Source of the DNA: Clostridia bacterium
GTDB lineage: Bacteria; Bacillota; Clostridia; Acetivibrionales; DSM-2933
Assembly (NCBI GenBank): GCA_026416815.1
Contig: JAOAEJ010000002.1
Span: 1 to 34,313, forward strand
Reading direction: 5' to 3'
DNA: 34,313 bases
The notes beneath the pieces were generated by a model. The model was not told the DNA's origin, did no database searches, and saw nothing but the letters and a program-made list of their open reading frames with translations. A program made the translations under genes and the position numbers. This document shows, in pieces, positions 25,760 to 34,100 of this stretch (the first letter of the stretch is position 1; each line of letters opens with the position of its first letter).

Positions 25760-26122
25760 ATGTATAAGTTGGAAATTGATAGGGCGAAGAAATTGGTAAA
25801 ATTTGAGCTTAACGGATTTGTAAAATTAGAAGAGGCGATTGCTTTTCAGGCGGAACTTGAGAAAGCTTTGAAGCAGTTTAAGCCGAAGGAAGCACTTATA
25901 CTTGGTAACTTAGTAGGTTTCAAACCGGCTTCACCTGAAGTGCTGCCGATTATGGGTAAATTGCAGGCTGAGAGTGCAGAGTATGGAAAAAAGCTTGCTA
26001 CTGTATTAGATAGTGTACTGGTTCAAGCTCAAGCAAAGAGGGTTGGTGAGCAATCCAGTGTTAACGATGTTATTAAGCGCTTTAAGACAGAAGAGGAAGC
26101 GTTAAAATATCTTGTAGGTTAA
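25760..26122 (+). CDS. small conserved-looking protein of unknown function (SpoIIAA/STAS-like shape)
   Basis: The protein has 120 residues and is soluble and highly charged. TAGGAGG stands nine nt before the ATG. The pattern, two short N-terminal strands (YKLEIDRAKKLVKFELNGF), a long helix (LEEAIAFQAELEKALKQF), a strand (EALILGNLVGF) and further helices ending in EEEALKYLVG, suggests a small alpha/beta fold like the SpoIIAA-like/STAS group. No motif confirms it. It has its own promoter and a strong terminator, so it is an independent and probably well expressed unit. Confidence 0.6.
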   Translation: MYKLEIDRAKKLVKFELNGFVKLEEAIAFQAELEKALKQFKPKEALILGNLVGFKPASPEVLPIMGKLQAESAEYGKKLATVLDSVLVQAQAKRVGEQSSVNDVIKRFKTEEEALKYLVG

Positions 26123-26123
26123 T

Positions 26124-26166
26124 AAATATAAGTGCTGGGGTAAAAATCCCAGCACTTATATTTATA
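26124..26166. terminator. bidirectional terminator between convergent genes
   Basis: AAATATAAGTGCTGGG (26124-26139) pairs perfectly over 16 bp with CCCAGCACTTATATTT (26148-26163). The A/T-rich outer stem gives a U-rich end on both strands. It starts one base after the 120-residue protein's stop and lies 28 nt beyond the stop of the leftward gene. Confidence 0.85.
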
Positions 26167-26193
26167 GGAGTAAGGGAAGCTATATCCTATGAG

Positions 26194-26925
26194 CTATTTT
26201 TCAATCAGGTATTTCCAATATCTATGAGGCATAAATTGCTTCTGAAGCTTAGGGTTGATTCTATTTTTGATGGCAATGCTTTTAAAGTATTGTATCCAGA
26301 GATGCTGGTAATCTGTTTCCTTTTTTGAAAGCTCTATAGCAAAGTCGGGAGTAAGGGGTGCCAAAACCATATTAATGCAATCAAATAAAACAGCAAGGTT
26401 TCTTTTAATATCATGAATTACCCAATTTTGATCAGCAAATCTCTTTTGAAAGTGAGGTGCGATTAGAGTAATAATGTTAAAATCCGGTTCTATTGGGGCA
26501 TAAAATATATTTCCTTCTAACTGACGGAAACGGATCAGTCCAAGCATCCTATGTATCTCCCGGGTAACTTTCCTATTAATCTTCATAATTTTTAGTACAC
26601 GATCATCGGATAAATAAGAATCAATGTTCTTGCCTACTTTAAACCCAAGCTTTATATATTGGAATATCCATACATCTGACTCATCCAACTCCGAGAGGAA
26701 GGTATAATATACATTTTCCAGTGAAGTGGGAGAGATTTTTTCATTAATTGAATTCGCCACTCTCGAAGCTTTGGAAGAGTTTGTTTCAATTCTGATGTTT
26801 TCCTCGAATAAGCTTTCTTGCAAATTCGTATCGGGTAAGATTCTTTCTGGAGTTTCACGCCTATAGTAAGCTTCATAGATAGCTGTTAGATAGCCTTCAA
26901 AACTACCATCATATATGTATTTCAT
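26194..26925 (-). CDS. DUF4130/TIGR03915-type DNA metabolism protein, partner of the radical SAM protein
   Basis: The protein has 243 residues. The start MKYIYDGSFEGYLTAIYEAY and the long helical body with REIHRMLGLIRFRQLEG, YAPIEPDFNIITLIAPHF and FAIQLSK-like C-terminal patterns fit the family named probable DNA metabolism protein, which is found with, or fused to, uracil-DNA-glycosylase-like domains and paired with the radical SAM gene upstream. The ATG complemented at 26923-26925 has AGAGGTGA before it; a GTG three codons earlier lies within that site. It lies 168 nt downstream of the radical SAM gene in the same direction. The glycosylase-like domain itself is absent here, and the reaction is unknown. 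Confidence 0.8.
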   Translation of the reverse strand: MKYIYDGSFEGYLTAIYEAYYRRETPERILPDTNLQESLFEENIRIETNSSKASRVANSINEKISPTSLENVYYTFLSELDESDVWIFQYIKLGFKVGKNIDSYLSDDRVLKIMKINRKVTREIHRMLGLIRFRQLEGNIFYAPIEPDFNIITLIAPHFQKRFADQNWVIHDIKRNLAVLFDCINMVLAPLTPDFAIELSKKETDYQHLWIQYFKSIAIKNRINPKLQKQFMPHRYWKYLIEK

Positions 26926-26947
26926 ACAAATCACCTCTTACAGATAG

Positions 26948-27033
26948 TTTGGGTTGAGCTAATAGTACTTTGTTATTTTTGAATTTATAATGAAGAAATA
27001 ACAACCCAAAAACGTTGTTGATTATTTCTTCAT
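26948..27033 (-). promoter_or_regulatory. two mutually exclusive hairpins between the paired minus-strand genes
   Basis: ATGAAGAAATAACAAC (26990-27005) can pair with the segment 27014-27033 (GTTG...TTATTTCTTCAT). The overlapping CAACCCAAA (27002-27010) can instead pair with TTTGGGTTG (26948-26956), helped by GTTATTT/AAATAAC. Both structures use 27002-27005, so they cannot form together, as in an attenuator. Confidence 0.45.
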
Positions 27034-27093
27034 CGGCAAATTAAGATTGAAATTTGTCATAATCAAGGTAATTACAAAGTAGTACAAAACTAT

Positions 27094-28398
27094 TTATGAT
27101 AGCAATAAAGAGTTGTTTTCCAGTATGTTTGAGTCAGCAATATGTGAAAATATAGATAGCTGCTGCCAGTCAGAGTTTTGTTCCTGCAAGTTAACAGGTT
27201 TATCTGTAAGAAAATTTCGAATCAACAGTTCATTCATTCCTATCTCCCCATAATACTTTCCACGGCATGTGATAAAATGTCGTGCGCGCTTTAAAACTAC
27301 ACCTATTTTCTTTAAATGTTCGTATCCTAAAGAACACATTTTGCGTGCGTTGATAATTCGTCTTGCTGATAAAACACCAATTCCAGGTACCCTAATAAGT
27401 AATTCATAATCGGCAGTATTTATTTCAATAGGAAAAAGGTGAATATTTCTGATAGCCCAATCGGATTTGGGGTCGATATCCGAGCTGAAATTCACATGAT
27501 TATCGTCCAAAAGTTCTTCCGCTTTAAAACCATAGAATCTAAGGAGCCAATCGGCCTGGTAAAGCCTATGTTCTCTTTGCAGCGGAGGCCTTGCCACAGC
27601 AGGAAGATTTGGATGACTCAAAACCGGGACATAGGCAGAGTAGTAAACTCTTTTTAATTGAAACCGCCTGTACAATCCCTGTGTTAGCTTTAATATATTA
27701 AAATCATGGTCCGGGGTTGCACCAACAATTAGCTGCGTACTCTGCCCACCGGGTACAAAAAGTTTTTTGGGCTTTTTATAAAATCTTCCTACTTCATTAC
27801 TTTCCAATATTTTAGAATTGATAAACCCCATAGGTTTGATTATCGATTCCTTCTTTTTCTGTGGCGCAAGAAGTTTTAGACTATCATTGGAAGGCAGTTC
27901 TATATTTACACTCATACGGTCTACATACTGACCTGCCTCAGCAATAAGTGCGGAATCAGTGCCCGGAATAGCCTTTAAGTGTATGTACCCATTAAATTTA
28001 TGTTCAATTCTAAGCTTTCTTACGGTTTTTAACATTAGCTCCATGGTATAATCAGGATTTCTAATAATTGCAGAACTTAAGAAAAGCCCTTCAATGTAAT
28101 TTCTTCTGTAAAAGTTAATAGTTAAATCAACTATCTCTTCAGGTGTAAATGATGCTCTGGGTATGTCGTTTGTAGCTCTATTTACACAGTAAACACAATT
28201 ATAAGTACAAATATTTGTAAGCAGAATTTTAAGTAGAGATATACACCTGCCGTCGTCAGACCAACTGTGACAAATTCCGCTACTTTGGTTGTTACCCAGC
28301 CCTCCGTTTACGTTTTTACGCGAACTGCCGCTAGAAGAACATGAAGCATCATATTTTGCAGCGCCAGATAAGATTTCTAATTTCTTTTGTAAATCCAT
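27094..28398 (-). CDS. radical SAM protein of the putative DNA modification/repair family (TIGR03916-like)
   Basis: The protein has 434 residues. The radical SAM cluster motif CTYNCVYC gives C64, C68 and C71 (CX3CX2C). The N-terminus carries further cysteines (C20, C43, C52). Towards the C-terminus INTADYELLIRVPGIGVLSA is a helix-hairpin-helix DNA-binding motif, followed by ARRIINARK. This layout matches the family annotated as putative DNA modification/repair radical SAM protein, which travels with the gene downstream. The start is the ATG complemented at 28396-28398, behind TTGGGGTG; a frame open for 20 more codons upstream lacks such a site. Its actual DNA reaction has not been deduced. 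Confidence 0.88.
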   Translation of the reverse strand: MDLQKKLEILSGAAKYDASCSSSGSSRKNVNGGLGNNQSSGICHSWSDDGRCISLLKILLTNICTYNCVYCVNRATNDIPRASFTPEEIVDLTINFYRRNYIEGLFLSSAIIRNPDYTMELMLKTVRKLRIEHKFNGYIHLKAIPGTDSALIAEAGQYVDRMSVNIELPSNDSLKLLAPQKKKESIIKPMGFINSKILESNEVGRFYKKPKKLFVPGGQSTQLIVGATPDHDFNILKLTQGLYRRFQLKRVYYSAYVPVLSHPNLPAVARPPLQREHRLYQADWLLRFYGFKAEELLDDNHVNFSSDIDPKSDWAIRNIHLFPIEINTADYELLIRVPGIGVLSARRIINARKMCSLGYEHLKKIGVVLKRARHFITCRGKYYGEIGMNELLIRNFLTDKPVNLQEQNSDWQQLSIFSHIADSNILENNSLLLS

Positions 28399-28567
28399 AT
28401 TATACACCCCAAGTGAGTTTATATAGTAAATGTTACCACAGTTCCTACAATAAATCAAACATATGTTCGGTTAAAATGTGATTTTTTATACCTTTGAAAA
28501 TACGAAAATATAGATGGTCTACATAAACTATTTATAACAAAAGATCGAAAGTGATGAGTTTAAACAA

Positions 28568-28596
28568 TTGCTATTAATTAAAATGGGCTGTATAAT
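28568..28596 (+). promoter_or_regulatory. promoter of the ACT/UPF0210 operon
   Basis: TTGCTA (28568-28573), a 17-bp spacer and a perfect TATAAT (28591-28596), 35 bp before the start codon at 28631. Confidence 0.6.
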
Positions 28597-28630
28597 ACAG
28601 TAGTAACTAGTATTTTGAGGGGGGAACGTA

Positions 28631-28900
28631 GTGAGGGCAGTAATTACTGTAATAGGAAAAGATAAGGTAGGTATAATCGCAGGCGTAAGCACTATACTTG
28701 CAGATAGTAATGTAAATATTCTAGATATTACTCAGACTACAATGCAAGATGTTTTTACTATGATAATGCTGGTGGATATCACAAAGTCAAATATTTCATT
28801 TCATGACCTTTCAGATAGTCTTGAAGATAAGGGTCGAGAAATAGGGCTTTCTATAAAAATTCAGCATGAAGATATCTTTAATTCTATGCACCGGATTTAA
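28631..28900 (+). CDS. ACT-domain protein (UPF0237)
   Basis: The protein has 89 residues and consists of one ACT domain ([19 protein letters not shown], then [12 protein letters not shown]), the small fold that binds amino acids and controls enzymes. The GTG start follows a G-rich site. The UPF0210 gene begins 11 nt after its stop. This two-gene unit is widely conserved in Firmicutes, so the ACT protein probably regulates or senses for its partner. The ligand is unknown. Confidence 0.92.
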   Translation: MRAVITVIGKDKVGIIAGVSTILADSNVNILDITQTTMQDVFTMIMLVDITKSNISFHDLSDSLEDKGREIGLSIKIQHEDIFNSMHRI

Positions 28901-28911
28901 GGGGGATACAA

Positions 28912-30270
28912 ATGTTAAAGCCTTTTGAGGTAATAGAAACCATAAAAATGATTCAGGAAGAGAACCTTGATATAAGGACTATTACTATGGGAATATCCCT
29001 TAGGGATTGCTGTCATTCTGATGGTAATGTATCAAGGAAAAAAATATATGACAAAATTACCCGGTATGCAGCCAATCTTGTAAAAGTAGGGGAAGATATT
29101 GAGAAGGAATATGGTATACCTATTATTAATAAAAGGATCTCCGTTACACCTATATCTCTAATTGCCGAAAGTAGTGATGAAGAGGATTATGTAAAGTTTG
29201 CCGAGATTTTAGACTCTGCAGCAGAGACTGTAGGGGTCAATTTCATAGGAGGCTTTTCAGCTTTGGTGCATAAAGGTTATACAGTAGGGGATCGTAAACT
29301 TATTAACTCTATTCCTGCGGCATTAAGTACAACAAAAAAAGTTTGTTCTTCGGTAAACGTTGCTACTACAAAGGCTGGTATAAATATGGATGCCGTGAGA
29401 GAAATGGGACAAGTTATCAAGAAGGCAGCTGAGCTTACTGCTGATTCAGGAGGACTTGGATGTGCCAAACTGGTGGTTTTTGCGAATGTACCGGAGGATA
29501 ACCCATTTATGGCAGGGGCTTTTCATGGAATTGGAGAGCCTGAGTGTGTGATTAATGTAGGTGTTAGTGGCCCGGGTGCTGTGAAATGTGCTCTTGAGAA
29601 AGTAAAAGGAGCTGATTTCGGTACAGTATCGGAAACCATAAAGAAGACTGCATTCAAAATAACAAGAATGGGTCAGTTAGTTGCACAGGAAGCTTCCAAA
29701 AGGCTGGGGGTGCAATTTGGGATAGTTGATTTATCACTTGCTCCTACACCAGCGATTGGGGATAGTGTTGCACATATTCTCGAAGAAATGGGTTTGGAGA
29801 AGTGTGGAACTCATGGCACTACTGCTGCTTTGGCACTTCTAAATGATGCTGTTAAAAAAGGCGGTACTATGGCTTCGTCATATGTTGGCGGGCTAAGTGG
29901 GGCATTTATACCCGTAAGTGAAGACGCAGGCATGATAGATGCTGTAGTGCAAGGAGCTCTGTCTATTGATAAGCTCGAGGCTATGACATGTGTTTGTTCG
30001 GTTGGGCTAGATATGATAGTTGTTCCGGGAAACACAAGCGCGGAAACTATATCTGCTATAATAGCTGATGAGGTAGCTATTGGAGTAATAAACAATAAGA
30101 CTACTGCGGTCAGGATTATTCCTGCACCTGGCAAGAATATAGGTGACATGGTTGAATTCGGCGGATTGTTAGGGTCAGGGCCTGTAATGAAAATCAATGA
30201 ATTTAATAGTGAAGAATTTATAAAACGTGGAGGTAGAATTCCTGCCCCCATACACAGTTTAAGAAACTAA
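28912..30270 (+). CDS. UPF0210/DUF711 (PFL-like) family protein
   Basis: The protein has 452 residues, the family's normal length. Recognisable landmarks are the N-terminal [95 protein letters not shown] and a C-terminal [12 protein letters not shown]. The fold is related to pyruvate formate-lyase, but no glycyl-radical signature is visible. It is translated from AAGGGGGA next to the ACT gene's stop. The biochemical function of the family is not established. Confidence 0.92.
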   Translation: MLKPFEVIETIKMIQEENLDIRTITMGISLRDCCHSDGNVSRKKIYDKITRYAANLVKVGEDIEKEYGIPIINKRISVTPISLIAESSDEEDYVKFAEILDSAAETVGVNFIGGFSALVHKGYTVGDRKLINSIPAALSTTKKVCSSVNVATTKAGINMDAVREMGQVIKKAAELTADSGGLGCAKLVVFANVPEDNPFMAGAFHGIGEPECVINVGVSGPGAVKCALEKVKGADFGTVSETIKKTAFKITRMGQLVAQEASKRLGVQFGIVDLSLAPTPAIGDSVAHILEEMGLEKCGTHGTTAALALLNDAVKKGGTMASSYVGGLSGAFIPVSEDAGMIDAVVQGALSIDKLEAMTCVCSVGLDMIVVPGNTSAETISAIIADEVAIGVINNKTTAVRIIPAPGKNIGDMVEFGGLLGSGPVMKINEFNSEEFIKRGGRIPAPIHSLRN

Positions 30271-30275
30271 AATCT

Positions 30276-30303
30276 TAAGGGGGAGCATACGCTCTCCTTT
30301 TTG
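30276..30303 (+). terminator. rho-independent terminator of the ACT/UPF0210 operon
   Basis: AAGGGGGAGC pairs with GCTCTCCTTT (two G-U pairs) around an ATAC loop, and the T-run closes it at 30298-30302. It lies directly after the stop at 30270. Confidence 0.85.
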
Positions 30304-30421
30304 CTATCTTTAAACAATATTAGGTGATTTAAATTGCTTGCGGGAAATACTTTATATATATTTAAACTACAAAATATAAAAAGGACAAGAGGTATAGACT
30401 TTAGTGTGAATAATTTAACTC

Positions 30422-30467
30422 CAAACTATAGAAAAAAATTGAAATATCCATAGTTTGATGATAAAAT
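30422..30467 (+). promoter_or_regulatory. pullulanase promoter with overlapping inverted repeat
   Basis: TTGAAA (30439-30444), a 17-bp spacer and TAAAAT (30462-30467) match 10 of 12 consensus bases, 53 bp before the ATG. CAAACTAT (30422-30429) is inverted at 30450-30457 (ATAGTTTG), spanning the -35 box, as a repressor operator would. Confidence 0.55.
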
Positions 30468-30520
30468 ATATACGGGCTTTCAGCTTCAACACTATACATA
30501 TTATTAAAGGAGGACTGTAA

Positions 30521-33500
30521 ATGAGGAAAAGAACAGGTAAGCTTGCATGGGCAATGGTTGTTACTATGGTAATGAGCATTTTTGCAGGGGTTCTGCCTCT
30601 GGCAACCTATGCAGCAGGCAACGAAGTATCAGTAACATTTCACTTTTATCGTGCAGGAGGAAACTATGACGGTTGGGATATATGGGGATGGATTCCCGGC
30701 CTGAATGGTGCAGCCTACGCATTCACCGAAGAAGATAGCTTTGGTAAGGTAGCTAAGTTCAAGCTTGACAATTCCAATAATTCAAAAACAGTAGGATTTA
30801 TTCTCCGTAGGACTGATTGGTCATCAAGAGAATTCAGTGACCGTATGATTGATATTAAAGACGGCAAAGCTGAAATTTGGGTAATTTCGAATGAAGAGGA
30901 AATATTCTATAGTGAAGCTGAAGCAAAAGGAGCAATAGTTCCTAAAATCAGAGGTGCATCCATTTCAACTCTGGATAAAATCAGAGCTAGTGTAAATGTT
31001 CCAATAAAATTAACAGATAAAACTAAGGACAATATAAAGGTTACAGTAGGTGGTAGTGCTGCCGAAGTAACAAGTGTAGTCAATCCGAATGCAATACCTG
31101 CTGAAACAGCTGGTTATGAAGTATTGGGTGATAAAATTCACTTTGTATTTGTTCCTGGTAAGTTCACTGTTGAAGGGGCAGACGCTGCAGGAAAGAGTAA
31201 AATATTTGTTGCGGGCGGAATGAACGGATGGAACGGTCAAGGTGCAGAAGGTTGGGCACTGACATGGAATGCAGACAAAAAATATTATGAATTAACCAAA
31301 GATCTTGGTAAGGATGTAACTTTCGGAAATGCATTTAAATACATAAATGTTATTGACGAAAATAAAACAAACTGGATGAGCGGAAACGATATTACAATCG
31401 TAGACTTCTCAACTACAGTTACAGTGGAAATCAATTTAAAGAATAAATTGCCTGTTGATAAGGCTGTAAAGTTTACTATTGACGGGTATCAAGGTGAAGG
31501 TAGGCCAGCGTTGAGCGGTGCTGTATTCACCAGTAAAGAATTTGAAGATGCTTATGTTTATGAAGGTGACGATCTCGGTATTACATACTCAAAGGATAAG
31601 ACAAGCTTTAGACTTTGGGCTCCTTTAGCAGAAAAAGTTGTTTTAATGACTTATAAGGATGGCGATCCTGATTCAAAAGAAGCAGGGACACCATATGAAA
31701 TGAAAAAGGATGTAAAAGGTACTTGGGTTGCTACTGTAAACGGTGACCTCAACGGAACATTCTATACATACAAAGTTACAAACTATGGTACTGAGATTGA
31801 GGCTGGAGATCCATATGCTATAGCTGTAGGTGTAAACGGTGACCGTTCTGCAGTTGTTGATATATCAACAACAAATCCTGAAGGCTGGGATAAAGATAAA
31901 AGGCCTGCTTTTAGCGGAAACCCTACTGATGCTGTAGTATACGAATTACATATCAGAGACCTTTCAATGCATAAGGATTCCGGTATTAAAAACAAAGGTA
32001 AATACGTACAATTCACAGAAGAGGGAACTAAAGGTCCAAAGGGTGTAACTACTGGTATAGATCACCTGAAGGAACTTGGTATTACTCACTTACACCTCCT
32101 CCCATCTTATGATTATGCATCAATAGATGAGAAAACATTGGACAAAAACAACTTTAACTGGGGTTATGACCCTGAAAACTACAATGTTCCAGAGGGTGGT
32201 TACTCTACAGATCCATACAAGCCTGAAGTTCGTATCAAGGAATACAAACAGATGGTACAAGCATTACATAAAAATGGAATTCGTGTAATTTTCGATGCGG
32301 TTTATAACCACACATTTGATAACTTTACAGCAAAATTACATAGGATAGTTCCTGGCTATTACTATAGAATGGCTGAAGACGGTACATTCTTAAATGGAAC
32401 AGGTGTCAACAGCGAAACTGCTTCAGAAAGAAAGATGTTCCACAAATACATGGTAAAATCTTTCTCATACTGGGTAAAAGAGTATCATATTGACGGGTTT
32501 AGGGTTGACTTGATGGGAATTCATGATCAAAACACTATGAATGAAGTAAGGAAGGCTCTTACTGAAATCGATCCTACTATCATGATCTTCGGTGAAGGTT
32601 GGGATATGGGTAACCTCCCAAGAGACCAGAGAGCAATTCAGCCTTTTGCTGAAAAAATGCCTGGAATAGGATTCTTTAATGATAACGTACGTGATAACCT
32701 TAAGGGTTCTTACGCAGATGAAACTGACCATGGGTATATCGATGGACGTAGAAATGCAGAATTAGATGTAATACAGGGTGTTGCAGGTGGAATTAGATAC
32801 AGCGATATAGTAAAGGATTATAACTTTGCTCCTGGCCAATCCATGAACTATGTTGCAAACCATGATAATAATACTTTATGGGATAAGCTCCTAGCAGCAA
32901 ATCCAAAGGCTTCAACTGAAGACCTTAAGAAAATGCATAAACTTGCAAATACAGTAGTATTTACTTCACAGGGTGTATCTTATCTGCATGCAGGTGAAGA
33001 GTTCTTGAGAACTAAGGGTGGAGATGAGAACAGCTTTGTGAGTCCTGATAGCGTAAACCAGTTTGATTGGGAAAGAAAAGCTGAAAATCTTGACACCGTT
33101 GAATACTATAAAGGATTAATTGAGCTGCGTAAGACACACCCTGCATTCAGGATGCCTACAGTTGACTTAATTAAGCAAAATCTCTCATTTGTTTCCGCTC
33201 CAAGGAATACAGTTGCATTTGTTCTTAAAAACAATGCTAACGGTGATTCATGGAAGAATATATTTGTAGCTTACAACTCCAATAAAACACCAGTTACGGT
33301 TAAAGTTCCTACTGCAAGCTGGAATGTAGTTGTTAAGGATGGTAAAGCTGGAGTTGCTACTTTGGAAACAGTTAATACTTCCAGTGTAACAGTTGACTCT
33401 ATGAGTGCAATTGTAATGTACACAGATAGTACTGTAATTGTAGACGATATGTTTGCTACTGCAAAGGTTGTTAAAACACAAGTAGGATCAGATAAGCTGA

Positions 33501-33871
33501 TAACTGCTAATGGTGAAGTAACTGCTGAAGAAAAGTTATCTTTGGAAAAGGGCACTATCTATTTACCTGCTAAAGCTGTTGCACAAGCAATTGGCGCAAG
33601 AGTTAAGGAAGACAAAGAGAAGTACCTTGAAATTAAAAACGGTAAGAAGACTATTAAGATTAACTTGAAGGATTTAACATTCAAAGTTAATGGCGTAGGT
33701 TTAGCTGCTAAGTATGATATCAAGCTTAAAGACGGCAAGCTTATGGTATCAAGAGAGTTTGTTGAAGATGTATTGAATGTAAAAGTATTTGCTGATGCTA
33801 GCAGATACAATGAAAATACAGCTAGAGATAGAGCTGAGAGCAGCCAACCGGATATTTACATCTTATATTAA
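30521..33871 (+). CDS. pulA: secreted type I pullulanase with CBM41 and copper-amine-oxidase-like stalk
   Basis: The protein has 1116 residues. It cleaves alpha-1,6 branches of pullulan and starch outside the cell. A signal peptide covers about 1-32 (cut near TYAAG). Order of domains: CBM41/PUD about 34-135 (VTFHFYRAGGNYDGWDIWGW); a beta domain about 145-330 including IFVAGGMNGWNG; CBM48-like about 350-440 (SFRLWAPLAEKV); GH13 about 475-900. The pullulanase signature NWGYDP is at 546-551. The catalytic residues are nucleophile D663 (DGFRVDLMG), acid/base E692 (FGEGWD) and D782 (ANHDNN). Residues about 1000-1105 (IYLPAKAVAQAIGARV...MVSREFVEDVL) form a Cu_amine_oxidN1-type stalk domain in place of S-layer homology repeats. 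AAAGGAGG precedes the ATG. It is monocistronic. Confidence 0.95.
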   Translation: MRKRTGKLAWAMVVTMVMSIFAGVLPLATYAAGNEVSVTFHFYRAGGNYDGWDIWGWIPGLNGAAYAFTEEDSFGKVAKFKLDNSNNSKTVGFILRRTDWSSREFSDRMIDIKDGKAEIWVISNEEEIFYSEAEAKGAIVPKIRGASISTLDKIRASVNVPIKLTDKTKDNIKVTVGGSAAEVTSVVNPNAIPAETAGYEVLGDKIHFVFVPGKFTVEGADAAGKSKIFVAGGMNGWNGQGAEGWALTWNADKKYYELTKDLGKDVTFGNAFKYINVIDENKTNWMSGNDITIVDFSTTVTVEINLKNKLPVDKAVKFTIDGYQGEGRPALSGAVFTSKEFEDAYVYEGDDLGITYSKDKTSFRLWAPLAEKVVLMTYKDGDPDSKEAGTPYEMKKDVKGTWVATVNGDLNGTFYTYKVTNYGTEIEAGDPYAIAVGVNGDRSAVVDISTTNPEGWDKDKRPAFSGNPTDAVVYELHIRDLSMHKDSGIKNKGKYVQFTEEGTKGPKGVTTGIDHLKELGITHLHLLPSYDYASIDEKTLDKNNFNWGYDPENYNVPEGGYSTDPYKPEVRIKEYKQMVQALHKNGIRVIFDAVYNHTFDNFTAKLHRIVPGYYYRMAEDGTFLNGTGVNSETASERKMFHKYMVKSFSYWVKEYHIDGFRVDLMGIHDQNTMNEVRKALTEIDPTIMIFGEGWDMGNLPRDQRAIQPFAEKMPGIGFFNDNVRDNLKGSYADETDHGYIDGRRNAELDVIQGVAGGIRYSDIVKDYNFAPGQSMNYVANHDNNTLWDKLLAANPKASTEDLKKMHKLANTVVFTSQGVSYLHAGEEFLRTKGGDENSFVSPDSVNQFDWERKAENLDTVEYYKGLIELRKTHPAFRMPTVDLIKQNLSFVSAPRNTVAFVLKNNANGDSWKNIFVAYNSNKTPVTVKVPTASWNVVVKDGKAGVATLETVNTSSVTVDSMSAIVMYTDSTVIVDDMFATAKVVKTQVGSDKLITANGEVTAEEKLSLEKGTIYLPAKAVAQAIGARVKEDKEKYLEIKNGKKTIKINLKDLTFKVNGVGLAAKYDIKLKDGKLMVSREFVEDVLNVKVFADASRYNENTARDRAESSQPDIYILY

Positions 33872-33887
33872 TATTAATTGCTTTATG

Positions 33888-33921
33888 AAAAACCCTGTCG
33901 GTTTACCGGCAGGGTTTTTTT
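33888..33921 (+). terminator. rho-independent terminator of the pullulanase gene
   Basis: AAAAACCCTGTCGG pairs with CCGGCAGGGTTTTT (one G-U pair) around TTTA, followed by further T residues. It begins 16 nt after the stop. Confidence 0.93.
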
Positions 33922-33975
33922 ACTCTGTTGGTGCAGATTATAAGGCCTAAAAATAAAGCTAGGAGGCTTACAGTA

Positions 33976-34005
33976 ATGAGTACTAAAAAGCAAATATTTT
34001 TATAA
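33976..34005 (+). other. nine-codon open frame with a strong ribosome binding site
   Basis: AGGAGG (33961-33966) stands nine nt before an ATG that opens MSTKKQIFL and stops. It could be a leader peptide or the stub of a lost gene. It lies between the pullulanase terminator and the rRNA-type promoter; nothing else is seen in 33922-34071. Confidence 0.25.
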
Positions 34006-34071
34006 AGGCTGGTCCATTTAGGCTGTTAGGTACAAAATAATGTAATGGTTAAAAATTCTTTTTAAAAAGTG

Positions 34072-34100
34072 TTGACACAATAGATTTAAAATGCTATTAT
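34072..34100 (+). promoter_or_regulatory. strong sigma-A promoter, probably of an rRNA operon
   Basis: A perfect TTGACA (34072-34077), a 17-bp spacer and TATTAT (34095-34100). The 20 bases upstream of the -35 box are nearly all A/T (AAAAATTCTTTTTAAAAAG), like an UP element. This is the best promoter in the window. Confidence 0.8.

Noticed and set aside
29811..30251. 146-codon minus-strand frame inside the UPF0210 gene
   Set aside because: Antisense shadow with low-complexity Ser/Pro/Ile-rich translation; the plus-strand gene accounts for the sequence.
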